From Acidiphilium sp. C61 (GTDB lineage: Bacteria > Pseudomonadota > Alphaproteobacteria > Acetobacterales > Acetobacteraceae), in the NCBI RefSeq assembly GCF_902712915.1, contig NZ_CACTIA010000005.1, positions 2,008,001-2,072,000 on the forward strand: a stretch of DNA of 64,000 nt, in the 5' to 3' direction. A program made the position numbers and the translations under genes. The notes below the pieces were generated by a model, which was given only the letters and a program-made list of their open reading frames with translations, did not search any database and was not told the DNA's origin. Below are positions 18,970-27,618 of the stretch, one piece after another. Every line of letters begins with the position of its first letter. Position 1 is the stretch's first letter.

Positions 18970-19658
18970 GCGCCGCCTTGCGCGGCGGCGGGGGGCAGCA
19001 GCCCCATCACCGTCTCGCCGCCGACCATGCGCTGGCCGACCGCGACCAGGGGCAGCGTGCCGGGTGGCAGATAGAGATCGGTGCGGCTGCCGAAGCGGAT
19101 GATGCCGAAGCGCGCGCCGGTTTCGACGCGGTCGCCCTCATGCACGTCGCACAGGATGCGCCGCGCGATCAGCCCGGCGATCTGCACCACCGCGATCTCG
19201 GCGCCGGATTCGAGCCGGATGGCGAGGGCGTTGCGCTCGTTCTCCTCGGCCTCCTTTGCCGCCGCGTTCACGAACTTGCCGTGCCGGTAGGAGATGCGGG
19301 TGACGATGCCGGCCATCGGCACGCGGTTCACATGCACGTCCAGCACCGAGAGGAAGATGGCGATGCGTGGCATCGGGACCGCCGGCAGGCCGAGTTCGGG
19401 CGGCGGCAGCGCCTCGTCGACGATGACGACGCGGCCATCCGCCGGGGCCAGCAGCGCATCCGGCCGGGCGGGCGGCACGCGCGCCGGATCGCGGAAGAAA
19501 TAGAGGCAGAACAGCGCGAAGAGCGCGCCGAGCCAGGCCAGCCAGCCGGCGCCGGTGAGCAGGCCAAGCAGGAAAACGGCCAGGCCGGCGGCGATGAAGG
19601 GCCGCCCGGCGCGGTGCGGCGGCACCAGGGCGGCGCGCAGGGAGTCGATGATGTCCAT
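18966..19658 (-). CDS. psd: Phosphatidylserine decarboxylase proenzyme
   Basis: Protein of 230 residues, matching the short Psd class. It decarboxylates phosphatidylserine to phosphatidylethanolamine. The self-cleavage site is FGSR (within IIRFGSRTDLYLPPG); the Ser becomes the pyruvoyl group of the alpha chain. Two hydrophobic segments near residues 25-60 anchor it, followed by FFRDPARVPP and LSVLDVHVNRVP, which are family hallmarks. ATG at 19658 (MDIIDSLRAAL) chosen over an in-frame codon at 19730 that lies in the repeat-rich leader. Confidence 0.95.
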   Translation of the reverse strand: MDIIDSLRAALVPPHRAGRPFIAAGLAVFLLGLLTGAGWLAWLGALFALFCLYFFRDPARVPPARPDALLAPADGRVVIVDEALPPPELGLPAVPMPRIAIFLSVLDVHVNRVPMAGIVTRISYRHGKFVNAAAKEAEENERNALAIRLESGAEIAVVQIAGLIARRILCDVHEGDRVETGARFGIIRFGSRTDLYLPPGTLPLVAVGQRMVGGETVMGLLPPAAAQGGA

Positions 19659-19706
19659 GCCCGGGTTATGGCGAGCGGCGCGGAGCCTTGCAAGAACGCC
19701 CTTCGG

Positions 19707-19781
19707 CGTTGATGCGCCACGCCCTTCCACATCAATTAGGCCACGCCTCTCGGGATCAATTAGGGCACGCCTTTCGGCGTG
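19707..19781. repeat. 24-bp tandem repeats with a CACGCC hairpin between psd and the LysM gene
   Basis: Two clear 24-base copies (19731-19754 and 19755-19778) start ATCAATTAGG and continue CACGCCT-TCGG, with a diverged third unit before them. The last unit forms a hairpin CACGCC-TTTC-GGCGTG (19766-19781), and a similar AACGCC-CTTC-GGCGTT lies at 19695-19710. The hairpins follow the stop of the minus-strand LysM gene and may end or attenuate its transcript before psd. There is no T-run. Confidence 0.6.
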
Positions 19782-19788
19782 GGACGGC

Positions 19789-20841
19789 TCAGCTCGTGCC
19801 GGCCGGTGCTGTGGACTTCGCCGGTGCGGCGGGTGCGGCCTTCATGCCGGGGGATTGCGGCAGCAGGAAGCGCTGGCCGGGATAGACCAGGTTGGGGTCG
19901 CGGATGCTGGCCTCGTTCGCCCGGTAGATCATGGTGTAGTCGGTGCCGCGGCCATAGACGCGGCGGGCGATCAGCCACAGGCATTCGCCGCGCGCGACGA
20001 CGACCTCGTGCGGCACCAGCTTGCCGAGCGGGCGCGGGGCATAGGCGGTCTTCATCTCGCCGATGACGCCGCCCTTGGCGTCCTGTGCCTTCAGGCTGAA
20101 TGTCCCGGGCTTAGTCGGCATCTGGCCGATTTTCATCGTCCAGCGGCCATCGGCGCCGGCGGTCGCGCTGCCGAGCGTCTTGCCGTCGAGCGAGAGCGAG
20201 ACGGTGGCGCCGGGTTTCGCCGTGCCGGCGATCACCGCCTTGCCGCTGGCGCCGTAATCGACCGAGCCGATGCCGAGCGTGCCGGGTGCGGGGCCTTGCC
20301 CGCTCAGGACGCGGGAGGGCTTGCTGCCATTGCCGGCGAGCACGGCCAGCGGCCCCTCGTTCGGCGCCGCGGGCACGGCGACGGTGACGTCGCGCCGGCT
20401 CGTCCGCGTGCCGCCGCCCGGTGTCGCCTCGGCCAGGGCGAGCTGCTGGCCGCCGGCCGGCAGCGGATGGTCGGTGACGAAGGCGAAACTGCCCGAACTG
20501 TCCGCCTTGACGGTGCCGATCGTCCGCCCGTTGGCGGTGATGGTGACGGTCGCACCCGGTGCCGCGTGGCCGGCGATCACCGCATTGCCGCCGGCATCGA
20601 CCCGCACCGTGTCGAAGCGCGGTGCGGCGGGGGGCGCGGGCGTTGCCGGCGCGGCGGGGGCGGCGGCGGGCGCGGTTGCCGCCGCGGGGGGAGCGGTTTC
20701 GGGTTTGCGGTGGTTGCTCAGCACCACGAGGCCGAGCACCGCGCAGAGGCCGAGCGCGCCGATCGCAGCGCCCGGCAGCCAGCCGGGCAGCCGCGCACGC
20801 GTGCCATCGTTATCGCTGCTGGGAGTCTCGTTTGTGGGCAT
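19789..20841 (-). CDS. LysM domain protein with Ig-like repeats, membrane-anchored
   Basis: Protein of 350 residues. There is a cytoplasmic N-terminus of ~20 residues, one membrane helix (residues ~24-42), then an Ala/Pro-rich linker. Two bacterial Ig-like segments follow, with the GNAVIAGHAAPGATVTI and GKAVIAGTAKPGATVSL motifs. A C-terminal LysM domain (residues ~282-332: VVVARGECLWLIARRVYG ... NLVYPGQRFLLPQ) should bind peptidoglycan. An Ala/Pro tail ends the protein. The layout matches alphaproteobacterial LysM proteins; the exact role is unknown. Divergent from the LOG gene. Confidence 0.88.
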   Translation of the reverse strand: MPTNETPSSDNDGTRARLPGWLPGAAIGALGLCAVLGLVVLSNHRKPETAPPAAATAPAAAPAAPATPAPPAAPRFDTVRVDAGGNAVIAGHAAPGATVTITANGRTIGTVKADSSGSFAFVTDHPLPAGGQQLALAEATPGGGTRTSRRDVTVAVPAAPNEGPLAVLAGNGSKPSRVLSGQGPAPGTLGIGSVDYGASGKAVIAGTAKPGATVSLSLDGKTLGSATAGADGRWTMKIGQMPTKPGTFSLKAQDAKGGVIGEMKTAYAPRPLGKLVPHEVVVARGECLWLIARRVYGRGTDYTMIYRANEASIRDPNLVYPGQRFLLPQSPGMKAAPAAPAKSTAPAGTS

Positions 20842-20934
20842 GTGGAAAACTCTCGATCCCGGTCGCTTGCCTGACGTGCGTTATCCTGCCACGAGGGCAG
20901 GCATCTCGAAAGGTTCTGCGGGTTATTCTCGATC

Positions 20935-21519
20935 ATGAGTCACATTTCGGTCACGGTATTTTGCGGATCATCCCCCGGCGCGACACCTGATTACCTCGCG
21001 GCGGCGCGGGATCTCGGCGCGGGGCTGGCCGCGCGGGGCATGACGCTGGTCTTCGGCGGCGGCAATGTCGGGCTGATGGGGGCGACGGCCGGGGCCGCGC
21101 TCGGCGCCGGTGGTGCTGTCACCGGCATCATCCCCGATTTCCTGCGCGCCCGCGAGGTCGAGTTTCCCGGCCTCACCGAGCTGATCGTCACCGACACGAT
21201 GCACACCCGCAAGCGGCGGATGTTCGCGCGGGCGGATGCGTTCGTCGTGCTGCCCGGCGGGCTCGGCACGCTGGACGAGCTGATGGAGATCCTCACCTGG
21301 AAGCAGCTCGGCCGCCATGCCAAGCCGATCCTGCTGATCGACATTCGTGGCTGGGCCAGCCGGGTGGCGGCGCTGATCGATGGCGTGATCGAGGATGGGT
21401 TCGCCCGGCCGCCGGTGCGCGAGCTGTTCGAGACCGTGCCGGACGTGGCGGCCGCGCTCGCCCGGCTCGAAACCTATTCAGAGTCGGTGAACGGCGCCTC
21501 GTCGCTCGGCAATCTGTAA
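20935..21519 (+). CDS. LOG-family protein (TIGR00730, predicted nucleoside 5'-monophosphate phosphoribohydrolase)
   Basis: Protein of 194 residues. The diagnostic PGGLGTLDE motif and the preceding MHTRKRRMFARAD are both present; the N-terminus CGSSPG and FGGGNVGLMG form the nucleotide-binding Rossmann fold. LOG enzymes split cytokinin or purine riboside monophosphates into base and ribose-5-phosphate; the bacterial substrate varies. Its 3' end overlaps the convergent yacG gene by 46 bases. Confidence 0.92.
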   Translation: MSHISVTVFCGSSPGATPDYLAAARDLGAGLAARGMTLVFGGGNVGLMGATAGAALGAGGAVTGIIPDFLRAREVEFPGLTELIVTDTMHTRKRRMFARADAFVVLPGGLGTLDELMEILTWKQLGRHAKPILLIDIRGWASRVAALIDGVIEDGFARPPVRELFETVPDVAAALARLETYSESVNGASSLGNL

Positions 21520-21668
21520 TCCTCGCTGAACCAGCGGCCGAGATCGACCGCGCGGCACCGCGCCGAGCAGAACGGGCGGTGCGCAAGCTGCGCCGCCTGG
21601 CCGCAGATCGGGCACGCGCCGGCGGGTTTGCGGCGGGGGTGGCTTGGCAGAGCCTTTTCGTCGGTCAT
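21474..21668 (-). CDS. yacG: DNA gyrase inhibitor YacG
   Basis: Zinc-finger protein of 64 residues. The four Cys ligands are in CPICG and CSARC; DLGRWFSEDYRLP follows, typical of YacG, which binds GyrB and inhibits gyrase in E. coli. Its ATG overlaps the stop of the RNase gene (ATGA). The last 46 bases run under the convergent LOG gene, so both C-termini are encoded on opposite strands of the same DNA. Confidence 0.95.
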   Translation of the reverse strand: MTDEKALPSHPRRKPAGACPICGQAAQLAHRPFCSARCRAVDLGRWFSEDYRLPSDEAPFTDSE

Positions 21669-22537
21669 GGCGGCAACTCGTGCAGCGGTGGGCGGATGCG
21701 CGGGCGGCTGATCTCGGCGAAGCCGAGTGCCGAGAAGCCGAGCAGGCGCGGGCGGAGCGGATCGCGCGCGAGGGCGGCGGCGAGGTCGGGGGCGAGTTTC
21801 GGCCGGACGGCGGGTTTCATCCCGGCGAAATCGACCAGGATCGCGCCGGCGAGATTGCGCAGGAGGATCTGCCGGGCGAGTTCGGGGATGATCGCGCGGT
21901 TGAGCCGCAGCTGCGCGCCCGGCTTGTCGCCCCGCTCGGCGGTGGCGGCACCGGCGTCGATATCGATCGCGGTGAGCGCCGGCGTCGGGCAGACCGTGCC
22001 GCGGGCGCCCTGCGGCAGCGCAAAGACCGGCTCGGCGAGCGCGGCGATCTCCTCCTCCACCGGGGCGAGGCTCGCCGGATCATGCGCGACCCCCTCATGC
22101 GCCGCCCGCAGCAGGGCAACGAGTTCCCAGTCATCGGCGAGGATCGGCGCGGCCGGATGCAGGGCGCGGAACTCGGCGATCGGGCCGGGGCCGCGGGCGA
22201 GCAGGCCGGGCTTCGCGCCGGGTGCGACGTCTTGCGCCAGCGCGAGGCGCGGCCCCTTGCCGCCCTGGGGGGCGCGGGTGATGCGGACCGCGACGGCATC
22301 GCCCTCGGCGAGGCTCTTGCCACCCGCGCTGTCAGGCAGGAAGCCCGATCCGTCGCCGAGATCGACGAACACGCCGCCGAGTGCTGAGGCGCGGGCGGTG
22401 ATCCGGCCGGAGCAGAGATCGCCGACGCCATCCGGCGCGTCAGGCCGCCAGCGCGTGTAGCCGGCGAGGGTGCCGGATTCGGTCAGCACGAGATGCACGG
22501 TGCCGCCGCGCAGCCCGGCGCGGATGACCGCGTTCAT
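21665..22537 (-). CDS. Compact ribonuclease E/G-family protein
   Basis: Protein of 290 residues, shorter than RNase G (about 490) or the RNase E catalytic half. It keeps an S1-like start (GTLAGYTRWRPD ... ALGGVFVDLGDGSGFLPD) and both predicted metal-binding aspartates of the DNase I-like region (TAIDID and AILVDFAGM). The small-domain part and the Zn-link CPxC motif are missing. This short form is known between maf and yacG in alphaproteobacteria. Start at MNAVIRAGL, whose ATG overlaps the maf stop. Substrate unknown. Confidence 0.88.
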   Translation of the reverse strand: MNAVIRAGLRGGTVHLVLTESGTLAGYTRWRPDAPDGVGDLCSGRITARASALGGVFVDLGDGSGFLPDSAGGKSLAEGDAVAVRITRAPQGGKGPRLALAQDVAPGAKPGLLARGPGPIAEFRALHPAAPILADDWELVALLRAAHEGVAHDPASLAPVEEEIAALAEPVFALPQGARGTVCPTPALTAIDIDAGAATAERGDKPGAQLRLNRAIIPELARQILLRNLAGAILVDFAGMKPAVRPKLAPDLAAALARDPLRPRLLGFSALGFAEISRPRIRPPLHELPP

Positions 22538-23100
22538 GGCCGCCAGCCGAGGCCGCGCAGCAGGTTCAGCGTTTCGTGCAGGGGCAGGCCGACCACGCCG
22601 GAATGGGAGCCGGCGAGAAAATCGACGAACCCCGCCGCCCGCCCCTGGATCGCATAGCCGCCCGCCTTGCCGCGCCACTCGAAGCTGGCGAGATAGGCGT
22701 CCGCACTCTCGCGGTCGAGCCTGGCGAAGCCGACGGTGGTCATCACGTTGCGCGCGACGATGCGCCCGTCCGGCCCGCGCACGGCGACGGCGGAATACAC
22801 CCGGTGGCGGCGGCCGGACAGCAGGTCGAGGCAGCGGCGCGCCTCGGCATCGGTTTCGGTTTTCGGCAGGATGCGACCGCCGAGGGCGACGACGGTATCG
22901 GCGGCGATGACGAAGGCGCCCGGCACGGTGACGGAAGCGAGCTTCTCCGCCGCCATCCGCGCGGCATAGAGCCGGGGCGATTCAGCCTTGTGCGGGGTTT
23001 CGTCGATATCGGGGGAGATCACCGAATCGGGGATGATGCCAAGCTGCCGGAGCAGGTCGAGCCTGCGGGGGCTCGACGAGGCCAGGATCAGGTTGGCCAT
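22534..23100 (-). CDS. maf: Maf-family nucleotide pyrophosphatase
   Basis: Protein of 188 residues with the N-terminal Maf signature ILASSSPRRLDLLRQLG, the catalytic ADTVVALGG region, SGRRHRVYSAVAV, and GGYAIQGRAAGFVD. Maf proteins hydrolyse dTTP/UTP or modified nucleotides as house-cleaning enzymes. The gene lies 13 bases after infA and overlaps the RNase gene, consistent with an infA-maf-RNase-yacG operon. Confidence 0.95.
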   Translation of the reverse strand: MANLILASSSPRRLDLLRQLGIIPDSVISPDIDETPHKAESPRLYAARMAAEKLASVTVPGAFVIAADTVVALGGRILPKTETDAEARRCLDLLSGRRHRVYSAVAVRGPDGRIVARNVMTTVGFARLDRESADAYLASFEWRGKAGGYAIQGRAAGFVDFLAGSHSGVVGLPLHETLNLLRGLGWRP

Positions 23101-23113
23101 GCGGCGATCCGGC

Positions 23114-23332
23114 TTACTTGAAGCGGAAGGTGATCCGGCCCTTGGTCAGATCATAGGGCGTCATTTCGACGTTGACGCGGTCGCCGGCCAGCACGCGGAT
23201 GCGGTTCTTGCGCATCTTGCCGCTCGTATGGGCGAGAATGACGTGGTCGTTGTCGAGTTTCACCCGGAACATCGCGTTCGGGAGCAGCTCCGCGACGGTG
23301 CCGCTGAACTCGATCATGTCTTCTTTTGACAT
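23114..23332 (-). CDS. infA: Translation initiation factor IF-1
   Basis: Protein of 72 residues, the exact family size, with the OB-fold sequence [20 protein letters not shown] and the conserved [20 protein letters not shown] and [14 protein letters not shown] at 23332 (MSKED) chosen over an in-frame TTG one codon upstream; a GAGG lies 4 bases before it. Lies 52 bases after hisD, so it may be read from the his promoter, its own, or both. Confidence 0.98.
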   Translation of the reverse strand: MSKEDMIEFSGTVAELLPNAMFRVKLDNDHVILAHTSGKMRKNRIRVLAGDRVNVEMTPYDLTKGRITFRFK

Positions 23333-23384
23333 CAAACCTCGATAAAAATTTGCAACATGCGGTCCAAATGAGCCGATGGCGCGT

Positions 23385-24695
23385 TCAGGTCAAGTTTTCC
23401 GCGCGGTTGCGGGTCAGCCTTGCGCGGATGGAACGGGCGTGGCCGTCGAGACTCTCGGCCGCCGCGAGGGTTGCCGCGGCAGGGCCGATGGACGCCATCG
23501 CCGCCGGATCGAGGGCGACGAAGGTGGTGCGCTTGAGGAAGTCGAACACCGAAAGTCCCGAGGAAAACCGCGCCGTGCCGCCTGTCGGCAGTACGTGGTT
23601 GGGCCCGGCGACATAGTCGCCGATCGCGGTCGGCGCGTCGGCGCCGAGAAAGGCGGCGCCGGCATGGCGGATCCGCGCGAACACGGCGCCGGGGTCGGCC
23701 GTCATCACCTGGAGATGCTCGGAGGCGACGCGGTTGGCGATGTCGGCCGCCTCGTCGAGATCGCGGGCGAGGATGATCGCGCCATGGGCGGCGAGCGAGG
23801 CGGCGGCGATCGTGGCGCGAGGCAGGGTTTCGAGCGCGCGGGCGAGTGCGGCGGCCACCGCGTCGGCCAGTGCGGCATCGTCGGTGACGAGGAGCGACTG
23901 CGCCGCCTCGTCATGCTCGGCCTGGGCGATCATGTCGAGGGCGACGCGCCAGGGGTCTTGCCCGCCATCGGCGATGATCAGCACCTCCGAGGGACCGGCG
24001 ATGGAATCGATGCCGACCTGCCCGAACACCTGCCGCTTCGCCTCGGCGACGAAGGCGTTGCCCGGCCCGACGATGCGGTGGACCGGGGCGATGGCCTCGG
24101 TGCCATAGGCGAGGGCGGCGACGGCCTGGGCGCCGCCGACGCGGTAGATTTCCGTCACCCCGGCGCGGCGCGCGGCGGCGAGGACGAGGTCGTTCATCTG
24201 CCCGTCCGGCGTCGGCACGCACATGGCGATCCGCCCAACCCCGGCGACGCGGGCGGGAATCGCGTTCATCAGCACCGAGGAGGGATAGGATGCCTTGCCC
24301 CCCGGCACGTAGAGCCCGACGGCGTCGAGCGGTCCCCAGCGCAGGCCGAGCCGCGCGCCGGCAGCGTCGGTAAAGGCGATGTCCTGCGGCAGCTGGGCGC
24401 GGTGGAACGCCTCGATCCGGGTGGCGGCGAGGTCGATCGCCTGACGCTGTTCGGCGCTGACGCGGGCGCAGGCGGCGTCGATCTCGGCGGCACTCACGCG
24501 CAGGGTTTCGGGCGTGAGGGGAAAGCGGTCGTAGCGGCGGGTGAGGTCGATCAGCGCGGCGTCGCCCTCGGCGCGCACCCGGGCGATGATCGCGGCGACC
24601 GGGGCTGCGACATCGGTGGCACTGGCGCGGTCGCTGGCCAGGGCGGCGAGGGCGGCGGCGAAGCCGGGGTCGGCGGTGTGGAGACGGCGGATCAT
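23385..24695 (-). CDS. hisD: Histidinol dehydrogenase
   Basis: Enzyme of 436 residues that oxidises histidinol to histidine in two NAD steps. Family landmarks are [18 protein letters not shown], the [12 protein letters not shown] motif, [13 protein letters not shown], and the zinc/catalytic QAEHDE and [26 protein letters not shown] is conserved near the C-terminus. Its start overlaps the hisG stop by 4 bases, giving a hisG-hisD operon that is separate from other his genes. Confidence 0.97.
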   Translation of the reverse strand: MIRRLHTADPGFAAALAALASDRASATDVAAPVAAIIARVRAEGDAALIDLTRRYDRFPLTPETLRVSAAEIDAACARVSAEQRQAIDLAATRIEAFHRAQLPQDIAFTDAAGARLGLRWGPLDAVGLYVPGGKASYPSSVLMNAIPARVAGVGRIAMCVPTPDGQMNDLVLAAARRAGVTEIYRVGGAQAVAALAYGTEAIAPVHRIVGPGNAFVAEAKRQVFGQVGIDSIAGPSEVLIIADGGQDPWRVALDMIAQAEHDEAAQSLLVTDDAALADAVAAALARALETLPRATIAAASLAAHGAIILARDLDEAADIANRVASEHLQVMTADPGAVFARIRHAGAAFLGADAPTAIGDYVAGPNHVLPTGGTARFSSGLSVFDFLKRTTFVALDPAAMASIGPAAATLAAAESLDGHARSIRARLTRNRAENLT

Positions 24696-25387
24696 GCGGC
24701 GGCCAGCGCGTCGCGGAAGCGGGCGATCCAGTGGGCGATCGCCTCCGGCCGCGTCTTCAGCGCGGTGCGGTTGACGATCAGCCGCGAGGTGACATGGGCG
24801 ATGGTCTCGGTCTCGACGAGGCCATTGGCCTTCAGCGTCGAGCCAGTCTGCACCAGGTCGACGATCAGGCGCGACAGGCCGAGGCCGGGGGCGAGTTCCA
24901 TCGCGCCGTTCAGCGCCACGATCTCGGCCTGGATGCCGCGCGCGGCGAAATGGCGGCGGGTGATGTTGGGATATTTGCTGGCGACGCGCACGCGCGAGAG
25001 GCGGCTGAAATCGGTGCGCCCGGCGGCGTCCGCCGGCTCGGCGACGGCGATGCGGCAGGCGCCGATGCCGAGATCGAGCGGCGCGTAGATTTCCGGATAG
25101 TCGAACTCCATCAGCACGTCGGCGCCGCAGATGCCGATTTCGGCGGCGCCGAACGCGACAAAGGTGGCGACGTCGAAACTGCGCACGCGGATCACGTCGA
25201 GCTCGGGGATGGCGGTGTGGAAGCGCAGCCGGCGGCTGCTCTCATCCGCGTAGTCCGGCTCGGGCGCGATGCCGGCTGCGGCGAGCAGCGGCGCGCACTC
25301 CTTGAGGATGCGTCCCTTGGGCAGGGCGAGGACGAGTCCGTTGGTGGCGGCCTCGGCGGCGATCGGCGATGGGGTCACGGCGGTCAT
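24692..25387 (-). CDS. hisG: ATP phosphoribosyltransferase, catalytic subunit
   Basis: Enzyme of 231 residues, the first committed step of histidine synthesis (ATP + PRPP). LALPKGRILKE marks the N-terminus, EIGICGADVLMEFD the PRPP region, and ASKYPNITRRHF and DLVQTGSTLKANGL the late conserved blocks. The size fits the short HisG form that needs HisZ as regulatory subunit; hisZ is not in the window. Start ATG 25387 chosen; a codon at 25405 is also in frame. Confidence 0.94.
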   Translation of the reverse strand: MTAVTPSPIAAEAATNGLVLALPKGRILKECAPLLAAAGIAPEPDYADESSRRLRFHTAIPELDVIRVRSFDVATFVAFGAAEIGICGADVLMEFDYPEIYAPLDLGIGACRIAVAEPADAAGRTDFSRLSRVRVASKYPNITRRHFAARGIQAEIVALNGAMELAPGLGLSRLIVDLVQTGSTLKANGLVETETIAHVTSRLIVNRTALKTRPEAIAHWIARFRDALAAA

Positions 25388-25476
25388 CGCGCGGGTTCGT
25401 AGCATTGCCGGCGCGCCCTGCCAAACCCGGCGGCGCGGGACTTGTCCCGGCGGCGTGGCCGGCGCAGATTGATTAC

Positions 25477-26397
25477 ATGAGCGAACACGTGATGATCTGC
25501 GAAGTCGGCCCGCGCGACGGGCTGCAGATAGCCAAATCGACGATGGAAACCGGGGCGAAATGCCGCTGGATCGCCGCCATGGCGGAAGCCGGGCTGAAGG
25601 AGATCGAGGTCGGCAGTTTCGTGCCGGCGAAGCTGATCCCGCAGATGGCGGATACCGAGGCCGTGGTCCGCTTCGCGAAGGAAATACCGGGCCTCGTCGT
25701 CGTCGCGCTGGCCCCCAACCTGCGCGGCGCGCAGGCGGCGGTGGCGGCCGGGGCGCACCGGGTCAGCATCCCGGTCTCGGTGAGCGAGGGGCATTCGCGC
25801 GCCAATCTCAACCGCGCGCCCGACGAGCAGGTGGCGGTAGTCGGCCAGATCGTCGACTGGATGAAGGGCGCGGGCAATCCGGCGGAAATCGAGGTCGCCT
25901 GTTCCACCGCCTTCGGCTGCTCGATCGACGGCGCGGTGCCTGAGCGCGAGGTGGTGCGCATCGCCGCGGCACTCGCGGCGACGGGGGTGGAGCAGATCGG
26001 CCTCGCCGATACCGTGGGCTACGCCAATCCCGCGCAGATCAGGTCGGTCGTGCGGGCGGTGCGGCGCGAGATCGGCCCGGCGCTGCGCGGGCTGCACCTG
26101 CACGACACGATGGGCCTCGGCATCGCCAACGCGCTGGCCGGGCTCGATGAAGGCATCCGCGATTTCGATGCCGCTCTCGCCGGGCTCGGCGGCTGCCCCT
26201 TCGCGCCCGGAGCGTCGGGCAACATCGTGACCGAGGATCTCGTGTTCATGCTGGAGAGCATGGGCTTCGCCACCGGAATCGACCTCGGCAAGCTGATCGC
26301 CGCGCGGCGCCTGCTGCACGAGGGGCTGCCGGCCGAGCCGATGCACGGCCAGATCGCGAAGGCGGGCATTCCGCGCACCTATCGCCAGGCGGCGTGA
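25477..26397 (+). CDS. Hydroxymethylglutaryl-CoA lyase
   Basis: Enzyme of 306 residues splitting 3-hydroxy-3-methylglutaryl-CoA into acetoacetate and acetyl-CoA. EVGPRDGLQ is the N-terminal metal/substrate motif, EVGSFVPAKLIPQMAD follows, HLHDTMG carries the metal-binding histidines, and GGCPFAPGASGN is the signature around the active-site Cys. ATG at 25477 (MSEHVMICEVG) selected; the upstream open frame is antisense to hisG. It starts 89 bases from hisG and is followed by a CoA transferase, suggesting a leucine or branched acyl-CoA catabolic unit; the true substrate could be a related hydroxyacyl-CoA. Confidence 0.9.
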   Translation: MSEHVMICEVGPRDGLQIAKSTMETGAKCRWIAAMAEAGLKEIEVGSFVPAKLIPQMADTEAVVRFAKEIPGLVVVALAPNLRGAQAAVAAGAHRVSIPVSVSEGHSRANLNRAPDEQVAVVGQIVDWMKGAGNPAEIEVACSTAFGCSIDGAVPEREVVRIAAALAATGVEQIGLADTVGYANPAQIRSVVRAVRREIGPALRGLHLHDTMGLGIANALAGLDEGIRDFDAALAGLGGCPFAPGASGNIVTEDLVFMLESMGFATGIDLGKLIAARRLLHEGLPAEPMHGQIAKAGIPRTYRQAA

Positions 26398-26407
26398 GGG
26401 GCGGAGC

Positions 26408-27586
26408 ATGAGCGGCACACCGCTGGCGGGGCTGCGCGTCGTCGAGTTCGCGCATATGGTGATGGGGCCGACGACCGGGCTGATCCTCGGCGATCTCGGC
26501 GCCGACGTGGTCAAGATCGAGCCGATGCCGGACGGCGACAACACCCGCCGGCTCACCGGCTCGGGGATCGGCTTCTTCACCATGGCGAGCCGGAACAAGC
26601 GCAGCGTCATGCTCGACCTGAAATCGCCCGAGGGCCTGGCCGTGGCGCGGGACCTGGTGGCGAGGGCCGACGTGCTGACCGAGAATTTCCGCCCCGGCGC
26701 GCTGGAGCGGCTCGGCCTCGGCTATGAAGCCTGCGCGGCGCAGAATCCGAGGCTCGTCTACTGCTCGCTCAAGGGCTTCCTGCCGGGGCCGTACGAACAC
26801 CGCACCGCGCTCGACGAAGTGGTGCAGATGATGGGCGGCCTCGCCTACATGACCGGGCCGATCGGCCAGCCGCTGCGGGCCGGCGCCTCGGTGATCGACA
26901 TCATGGGCGGCAGCTACGGCGCCATCGCGGTGCTCGCCGCCCTCGCCGAGCGGGAGCGGACCGGGCGCGGCCAGCACGTCCAGTCCGGCCTGTTCGAGAG
27001 CGTCGCCATGCTGATGGCGCAGCACATGGCGCAGGCGGCCATCACCGGCACCGAGCCGGCGCCGATGAGCGCGCGGGACGTGGCCTGGCCGGTCTATGAC
27101 ATTTTCAACACGAAGGATGGCGAGCAGATCTTCATCGGCGTCGTCACCGACACGCAGTGGAAGGTGCTGTGCGCCGAGTTCGGGCTGGCCGCGCTGGCCG
27201 ATGATCCGGCGCTGGCGACCCAGGCCGAGCGGCGGGCCGCGCGCCAGCGCACCCTGCCGGTCATCGCTGCCGCCTTCGCGCAGTTCAGCGCGGCCGAACT
27301 GGTCGGCCGCTGCGAGCGTCTCGGCCTGCCCTTCGCGCCGATCGCGAAGCCGGCGGACCTGTTCGCCGATCCGCATCTGAGGGAATCGGGCGGGCTGGTC
27401 GAGGTCAGCCTGCCGGATGGGCGGAAAATCGGCCTGCCGGGCCTGCCGATCAGCATGGACGGGGCGCGCAGCACGGCGCGGCGCGACGTGCCGGCGCCGG
27501 GGGCGGATACGCGGGACGTGCTGGCGGAGCTGGGCTATCCGGCCGCCGAGATCGACCGGCTGATCGAAACCGGCGCGGCCGGCTGA
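26408..27586 (+). CDS. CaiB/BaiF family III CoA-transferase
   Basis: Protein of 392 residues. LRVVEFAHMVMGPTTGLILGDLGADVVKIE is the CoA-binding start (residues ~9-38), NKRSVMLDLKSPEG and LTENFRPGALERLG are family blocks, and DEVVQMMGG carries the catalytic Asp region. These enzymes move CoA between acyl-CoA and a free acid. It lies 10 bases after the HMG-CoA lyase and 32 before a hydroxyacid dehydrogenase, so the three likely act in one acyl-CoA pathway whose substrate the sequence does not show. Confidence 0.9.
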   Translation: MSGTPLAGLRVVEFAHMVMGPTTGLILGDLGADVVKIEPMPDGDNTRRLTGSGIGFFTMASRNKRSVMLDLKSPEGLAVARDLVARADVLTENFRPGALERLGLGYEACAAQNPRLVYCSLKGFLPGPYEHRTALDEVVQMMGGLAYMTGPIGQPLRAGASVIDIMGGSYGAIAVLAALAERERTGRGQHVQSGLFESVAMLMAQHMAQAAITGTEPAPMSARDVAWPVYDIFNTKDGEQIFIGVVTDTQWKVLCAEFGLAALADDPALATQAERRAARQRTLPVIAAAFAQFSAAELVGRCERLGLPFAPIAKPADLFADPHLRESGGLVEVSLPDGRKIGLPGLPISMDGARSTARRDVPAPGADTRDVLAELGYPAAEIDRLIETGAAG

Positions 27587-27618
27587 TCCGGCGGATTTCA
27601 GCAGAGAGGAGCGAAAAA

